Source: Deltaproteobacteria bacterium UBA5756 (GTDB taxonomy: Bacteria > Desulfobacterota > Syntrophorhabdia > Syntrophorhabdales > Syntrophorhabdaceae). Taken from it: a stretch of DNA of 10,479 bases. Within the stretch, counting starts at the first letter, position 1. Each line of letters opens with the position of its first letter. The stretch spans positions 1 through 10,479 of the forward strand of contig DIFE01000159.1 of the NCBI GenBank assembly GCA_002418985.1. The letters are read 5' to 3'. Below are positions 6,785 to 10,479 of this stretch, piece after piece. A program made the translations under genes and the position numbers. A model generated the notes under the pieces. That model saw only the letters and a program-made list of their open reading frames with translations, was not told the origin of the DNA and searched no databases.

Positions 6785-8023
6785 ATGAATACTGCAAAGA
6801 ACCACGGAAGAATATTGATAATCGGGGCCGGAGGCGTTGCGACCGTAGCGGCCCACAAATGCGCGCAGGTCCCCGAGGTTTTTCGGGAAATTATGATAGC
6901 GAGCAGGACGCTTTCCAGATGCGACGCGATCAGGGACGACATAAAGGGCAGATACGGCAGGGACATTCAAACCGCCCGGGTCGATGCCGACAATGTTCCG
7001 GAACTTGCAGCCCTTATAGGATCGTTCGGGCCGGATGCCGTTCTTAATCTCGCTCTTCCCTACCAGGACCTGCACATCATGGATGCCTGCCTGGAGACAG
7101 GGGTGCATTACATCGACACCGCCAATTACGAGCCTCCCGATGAGGCCCATTTCGAATATAGCTGGCAATGGGCGTATCAACAGCGGTTTCGGGAAAAAGG
7201 GATCATGGCGCTGTTGGGCTCAGGGTTTGACCCCGGGGTGACGAATGTCTTCACCTCATATGCCGGGAAACACCTCTTTGACGAGATACATTACCTCGAC
7301 ATACTGGACTGCAACGCGGGGACGCACGGACATGTGTTCGCGACAAACTTCAACCCGGAGATAAATATCCGTGAGGTAACCCAGGCTGTGCGGCACTGGG
7401 AGGCAGGAAACTGGGTGGAAACGCCGGCGATAATCGAGGAAGGCAGCGTGCACTTCGGTTTCGACTACCCGGTGGCAGGGATGAAGGAAAGCTATCTTCT
7501 CTACCACGAAGAACTGGAGTCCCTTGCCCGGAACGTAAAGGGGTTGAAAAGGGCCAGGTTCTGGATGACATTCTCCGAGAATTACCTTACCCACCTGAAG
7601 GTCCTGAGAAACGTCGGCTTGACGAGGATCGATGAGGTTGACTACGAGGGCTGCAAGATTGTTCCGATAAGGTTTCTCAAGGCCCTGCTTCCCGAGCCCG
7701 CCTCCCTTGGGACCCAATATACGGGAAAGACGGTCATCGGCAATATTATGAGCGGGATAAAGGATGGCGAGACCATCACCCGCTACATTTATAATGTGTG
7801 CGACCACGAGGAAGCGTTCAAGGAAACGGGAACACAGGCGATTGCCTATACGACGGGCGTACCCGCGATGATAGGGTCAATGCTGGTGCTCACGGGTGTC
7901 TGGCGGGGCCCCGGGGTACACAATATAGAACAGTTCGATTCCGACCCGTTTATGGAGGCGCTCGGCAAATATGGCCTTCCCTGGCAGGTCATTGAGCACG
8001 CACCGCTTCCCGACAGGGTGTGA
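6785..8023 (+). CDS. carboxynorspermidine/carboxyspermidine dehydrogenase (saccharopine dehydrogenase family)
   Basis: In the alternative spermidine pathway this enzyme condenses putrescine (or diaminopropane) with L-aspartate 4-semialdehyde and reduces the imine with NADPH, giving carboxyspermidine (or carboxynorspermidine). The start is ATG 6785, with GGGAG at 6772-6776 eight bases upstream; a longer in-frame TTG at 6770 overlaps that site. The 412-residue protein opens with a Rossmann motif, IIGAGGVATVAAHKCAQ (12-28), followed by SRTLSRCDAI, a sequence typical of this subfamily, then GVHYIDTANYEPP and LGSGFDPGVTNVF. The C-terminal part (TGVPAMIGSMLVLTGVW) is also characteristic. It follows agmatinase by 33 bp and precedes the decarboxylase by seven bases, so translation is probably coupled. 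Because agmatinase supplies putrescine, carboxyspermidine is the expected product. Confidence 0.92.
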   Translation: MNTAKNHGRILIIGAGGVATVAAHKCAQVPEVFREIMIASRTLSRCDAIRDDIKGRYGRDIQTARVDADNVPELAALIGSFGPDAVLNLALPYQDLHIMDACLETGVHYIDTANYEPPDEAHFEYSWQWAYQQRFREKGIMALLGSGFDPGVTNVFTSYAGKHLFDEIHYLDILDCNAGTHGHVFATNFNPEINIREVTQAVRHWEAGNWVETPAIIEEGSVHFGFDYPVAGMKESYLLYHEELESLARNVKGLKRARFWMTFSENYLTHLKVLRNVGLTRIDEVDYEGCKIVPIRFLKALLPEPASLGTQYTGKTVIGNIMSGIKDGETITRYIYNVCDHEEAFKETGTQAIAYTTGVPAMIGSMLVLTGVWRGPGVHNIEQFDSDPFMEALGKYGLPWQVIEHAPLPDRV

Positions 8024-8030
8024 ATACCTT

Positions 8031-9371
8031 ATGGGTGCCGACAGAAGGATTGAGGATGTTATCCGGGCGATTTCAGCGAAAGAGAAATCGGCCGCGGGTG
8101 AATATCACGCCCTGCCGGACCGGTTGAGACAAGGCGTACTTGGAGCGCTCGACGATAGAGGACTGAGACTCCTGACGCGGCTCATCAAAGACTCCAAGAA
8201 GAAGGGTTTCAGAGAAGCGGACAAGCGGCTTCCCGGAAGTGCCGCGGTCTTGCGGCAAACCCCTGTTTACCTGATTGACGAGGCCCTGATTGAAGAGAAT
8301 ATGCGCGTCCTGAGATATGTAAAGGACCGCACGGGTTGCAAAATACTTCACGCGTTGAAAGCGTACGCCTCATTCGCCACTTTCGGGGTAATGGCCGCAT
8401 ACCTCGATGGCGTGTGTGCGAGCGGTATCAACGAAGCGAGACTGGGACGAAAGGAGTTCGGCAAGGAGGTCCACACCTTCGGAGCGGCCTACGGGGAAAA
8501 AGAGATCGGGCAGACGGTGAAATACTCCGATTCCGTCACATTCAACTCCTTTTATCAGCTCAGGAAGTACGCCGGGATTGCACGAAAGCGGGGCGTGCAG
8601 ATCGGCCTGAGGGTAAACCCGGGACACGCCGAGGTTGCCACCGAGATGTACAACCCCTGCGCGCCTTGCTCGAGGCTGGGAATAGTTCATGATGAGTTCG
8701 CAAGGGAGTTTACGAGTTATCCGGACATCGTGGACGGGCTCCACTTCCACGCGTTGTGCGAACAGAATTCGGATGTCCTCGAGAGGGTGCTCAAGTCTTT
8801 CGAAAGACTCTACGGGTCTTATATCAAGGGTTTGAAATGGGTGAATTTCGGCGGCGGTCACCACATAACCCGTGACGACTACGACCTTGAGCGCCTTATC
8901 AGGATCGTGAAGGATTTCAAGAATAAATACGGGGTAGAGGTGTATCTGGAACCCGGCGAAGCGAGCGTCTATCGTGCCGGGGTTCTGGTCTCCACCGTTC
9001 TGGATATCGTGAAGAACGAAATGGAGATCGCCATAATGGACACCTCGGCAGAGACACACATGCCCGATGTTCTTCTCATGCCGTACAGACCTCTTGTGCT
9101 CGGCTCGGCCGAACCCGGCAAAAAGGGACATACGTACAGGCTCGCGGGCCCAAGCTGTCTCGCGGGGGATATAATTGGAGACTACTCTTTCGAAGAACCT
9201 CTGAAAAGGGGCGACAGGCTTGTCTTTATCGACATGGCCCTCTACAGCATCGTAAAAAGCACCACCTTCAACGGCATCAACCTTCCCGATATAGCGGTGG
9301 CACGGAGAGGGGTCGGGGTGGAGGTGGCCAGACGATTCGGTTACAGGGATTACCGGATGAGGCAATCCTGA
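8031..9371 (+). CDS. nspC: carboxynorspermidine/carboxyspermidine decarboxylase with N-terminal extension
   Basis: This PLP enzyme of the alanine-racemase/DapDC fold decarboxylates carboxyspermidine to spermidine, the last step of the cluster. The ATG at 8031, seven bases after the dehydrogenase stop, gives 446 residues; a longer frame from 7971 would overlap the upstream gene by 53 bp and lacks support. The barrel begins near residue 77 (TPVYLIDEALIEEN) with the PLP lysine at K110 (ILHALKAYA). Later come DGLHFHALCE (235-244), VNFGGGHH (271-278), LEPGE (306-310) and the AGPSCLAGD loop (372-380) with the catalytic cysteine C376. Typical NspC proteins are roughly 370-400 residues; here about 75 extra, charged and mostly helical-looking residues precede the barrel and match nothing I recognise. 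Confidence 0.92.
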   Translation: MGADRRIEDVIRAISAKEKSAAGEYHALPDRLRQGVLGALDDRGLRLLTRLIKDSKKKGFREADKRLPGSAAVLRQTPVYLIDEALIEENMRVLRYVKDRTGCKILHALKAYASFATFGVMAAYLDGVCASGINEARLGRKEFGKEVHTFGAAYGEKEIGQTVKYSDSVTFNSFYQLRKYAGIARKRGVQIGLRVNPGHAEVATEMYNPCAPCSRLGIVHDEFAREFTSYPDIVDGLHFHALCEQNSDVLERVLKSFERLYGSYIKGLKWVNFGGGHHITRDDYDLERLIRIVKDFKNKYGVEVYLEPGEASVYRAGVLVSTVLDIVKNEMEIAIMDTSAETHMPDVLLMPYRPLVLGSAEPGKKGHTYRLAGPSCLAGDIIGDYSFEEPLKRGDRLVFIDMALYSIVKSTTFNGINLPDIAVARRGVGVEVARRFGYRDYRMRQS

Positions 9372-9498
9372 CATGACCTGAGCCTTTTCTTTACGGCTGA
9401 ACAGGCAGTTTCAAAGCTAATCACAGAATAACTATATATTTCAAGTAGTTTGAGGATGTCAGGCTTGTGTGCGGTGCAGACGATACGTATATTTCGCC

Positions 9499-10479
9499 AT
9501 GACAGACCTCAGGCCAGTGTATGGCTCCCGCAGTACATTTAAGTTGAGAACGGGTATTCCGGTACTGATAGTGCTGCTGCTGCTGATGCTGACGGCATGT
9601 GCCGATGTCGTGGCTCAAGACTTTTCAGGGGGGCAGGCAGGAGCGGCGGACTATGTTTACACGCAGGAACAACTGGATCAATTGCTAGCGCCTATCGCAC
9701 TTTATCCGGATGTCCTGCTTTCGCAAATTCTCATGGCTTCCACCTATCCGGCGGAGGTAATTGAGGCCGACAAATGGGTCCGGGCCAATCCTGCTCTCAC
9801 GGAGGCCAGGCTCGACGAGGCCTTGAGGGACAAACCCTGGGACGTAAGCGTCAAGTCGTTGTGCAAGTACCGTGGTGTGCTCGGGACCATGGCCGAACAT
9901 CCCGACGAGACAATTTCCCTCGGAAATGCCTTCCTTGCCCAGCAGGACCAGGTGATGAATACGATACAGATGCTCCGGAGGCGGGCGTACGACCAGGGTC
10001 ATCTGAGGTCGGTCAGCGAGCTCAGACTGGTGGTGGAAGAGCCTTATATCGTGCTGCAGCCCGCATCTCCCGAAATAGTCTATGTCCCGGTTTATGACCC
10101 CTGCTGGATATATGGCTCCTGGTGGTATCCCGTTTGTTCGCCTGTCTGGTTCCGGTATCCGGGTGTGGTCGTTTCAGGCGCCTTTGTCTTCGGCAGGCCG
10201 ATCTATACGGGCCGCTATGGCTCCTGGTGCGGTTTCAGGTGGCCCGGACGTTCGATCTACGTGGACAGGCGTCTTACCATCGGTTTTAGCAGGATCGGAG
10301 CGACGAGGGTTCTTTCGGGGCCGCAGGTGTGGCGACACAACCCCGTTCACCGCAGAGGTGTGTCGTATCGCGATCCCGCGACGCGTCAGCGCTACGGCCG
10401 CGGCCCGGCCCCCGGTGTCGACGAGCGGCGCGGATACAGGGGTTTTGAGGGGACAGGACCGGCTCCCGGGGTGCAGAGC
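9499..10479 (+). CDS. DUF3300 family lipoprotein, 5' part (runs off right edge)
   Basis: The frame is open to the window end (327 codons). From ATG 9499 a hydrophobic stretch, VLIVLLLLMLTAC, ends in a lipobox with Cys34, so a lipid-anchored envelope protein is predicted. The n-region is long and no ribosome site is clear; TTG 9544 would give a more usual 19-residue signal peptide. The DUF3300 domain spans about residues 52-255: QLDQLLAPIALYPDVLLSQI, then MASTYPAEV, KPWDVSVKSL, and YVPVYDPCWIYGSWWYP. The tail has HRRGVSYRDPATRQRYG, common in this family, and GPAPGV twice. The function of DUF3300 is not known to me. Unusual cysteines (C202, C213, C244) fall in the aromatic segment. It begins 127 bp after the polyamine genes and is probably a separate unit. 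Confidence 0.85.
   Translation, partial: MTDLRPVYGSRSTFKLRTGIPVLIVLLLLMLTACADVVAQDFSGGQAGAADYVYTQEQLDQLLAPIALYPDVLLSQILMASTYPAEVIEADKWVRANPALTEARLDEALRDKPWDVSVKSLCKYRGVLGTMAEHPDETISLGNAFLAQQDQVMNTIQMLRRRAYDQGHLRSVSELRLVVEEPYIVLQPASPEIVYVPVYDPCWIYGSWWYPVCSPVWFRYPGVVVSGAFVFGRPIYTGRYGSWCGFRWPGRSIYVDRRLTIGFSRIGATRVLSGPQVWRHNPVHRRGVSYRDPATRQRYGRGPAPGVDERRGYRGFEGTGPAPGVQS

Noticed and set aside
7971..8030. Longer start for the carboxyspermidine decarboxylase
   Set aside because: It would overlap the dehydrogenase gene by 53 bp; ATG 8031 follows that stop by seven bases, the usual operon spacing.
8370..9374. Long antisense reading frame of 334 codons
   Set aside because: It lies wholly opposite the carboxyspermidine decarboxylase gene and shows no recognisable domain; GC-rich codon use commonly leaves such open antisense frames.
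9380..9404. Possible terminator after the polyamine genes
   Set aside because: Only four base pairs (AGCC/GGCT) form around a ten-base loop and no T-run follows.
9409..9440. Possible promoter for the DUF3300 gene (TTTCAA, 18 bp, TATATA)
   Set aside because: The -10 is plausible but the -35 matches only three of six bases, and the AT-rich stretch could give this by chance.
9586..9600. CTG-rich simple repeat near 9571-9590
   Set aside because: It is explained by leucine codons of the lipoprotein signal peptide; too short to call a variable microsatellite.
1..10479. CRISPR arrays, insertion sequences, tRNA or rRNA genes
   Set aside because: No regular direct repeats with spacers, transposase motifs, terminal inverted repeats or RNA gene signatures were seen; the only strong repeats are coding ones in the autotransporter.

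Overview
The window is GC-rich, gene-dense bacterial DNA from a Gram-negative organism. It carries an outer-membrane autotransporter and a probable lipoprotein with a lipobox signal peptide. The mix of pyruvoyl-dependent arginine decarboxylase, agmatinase and the carboxyspermidine route would fit a deltaproteobacterial (Desulfobacterota-like) anaerobe, but that placement is inference; no rRNA or other phylogenetic marker is present.

Layout. (1) Positions 1-2918 (+): the 3' part of an autotransporter adhesin gene, with a Gly/Thr/Asn-rich repetitive passenger and a C-terminal beta-barrel; its true start lies before the window. (2) 2932-4545 (-): an acetolactate-synthase-like thiamine-diphosphate enzyme of unknown substrate, convergent with the autotransporter (13 bp apart). 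(3) 4546-4651: an AT-rich divergent promoter region holding two related 16-bp inverted repeats and a good sigma70-type promoter. (4) 4652-9371 (+): a PuuR-like HTH-cupin regulator, a 164-bp gap with a possible Arg-rich leader ORF and a hairpin, then pyruvoyl-dependent arginine decarboxylase, agmatinase, carboxy(nor)spermidine dehydrogenase and carboxy(nor)spermidine decarboxylase. (5) 9499 to the right edge (+): a DUF3300 lipoprotein, cut by the window end.

How the genes work together. The four enzymes form a complete arginine -> agmatine -> putrescine -> carboxyspermidine -> spermidine route. It needs no S-adenosylmethionine decarboxylase or spermidine synthase; the aminopropyl group would come from aspartate semialdehyde. 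A regulator of the same architecture and length as E. coli PuuR, which senses putrescine, stands at the head of the cluster. This suggests feedback control of synthesis, possibly reaching the divergent ThDP enzyme through the paired operator-like repeats. The autotransporter and DUF3300 genes look like unrelated cell-envelope neighbours. Several starts were set from ribosome binding sites rather than the longest reading frame: TTG 5383, ATG 6785 and ATG 8031.
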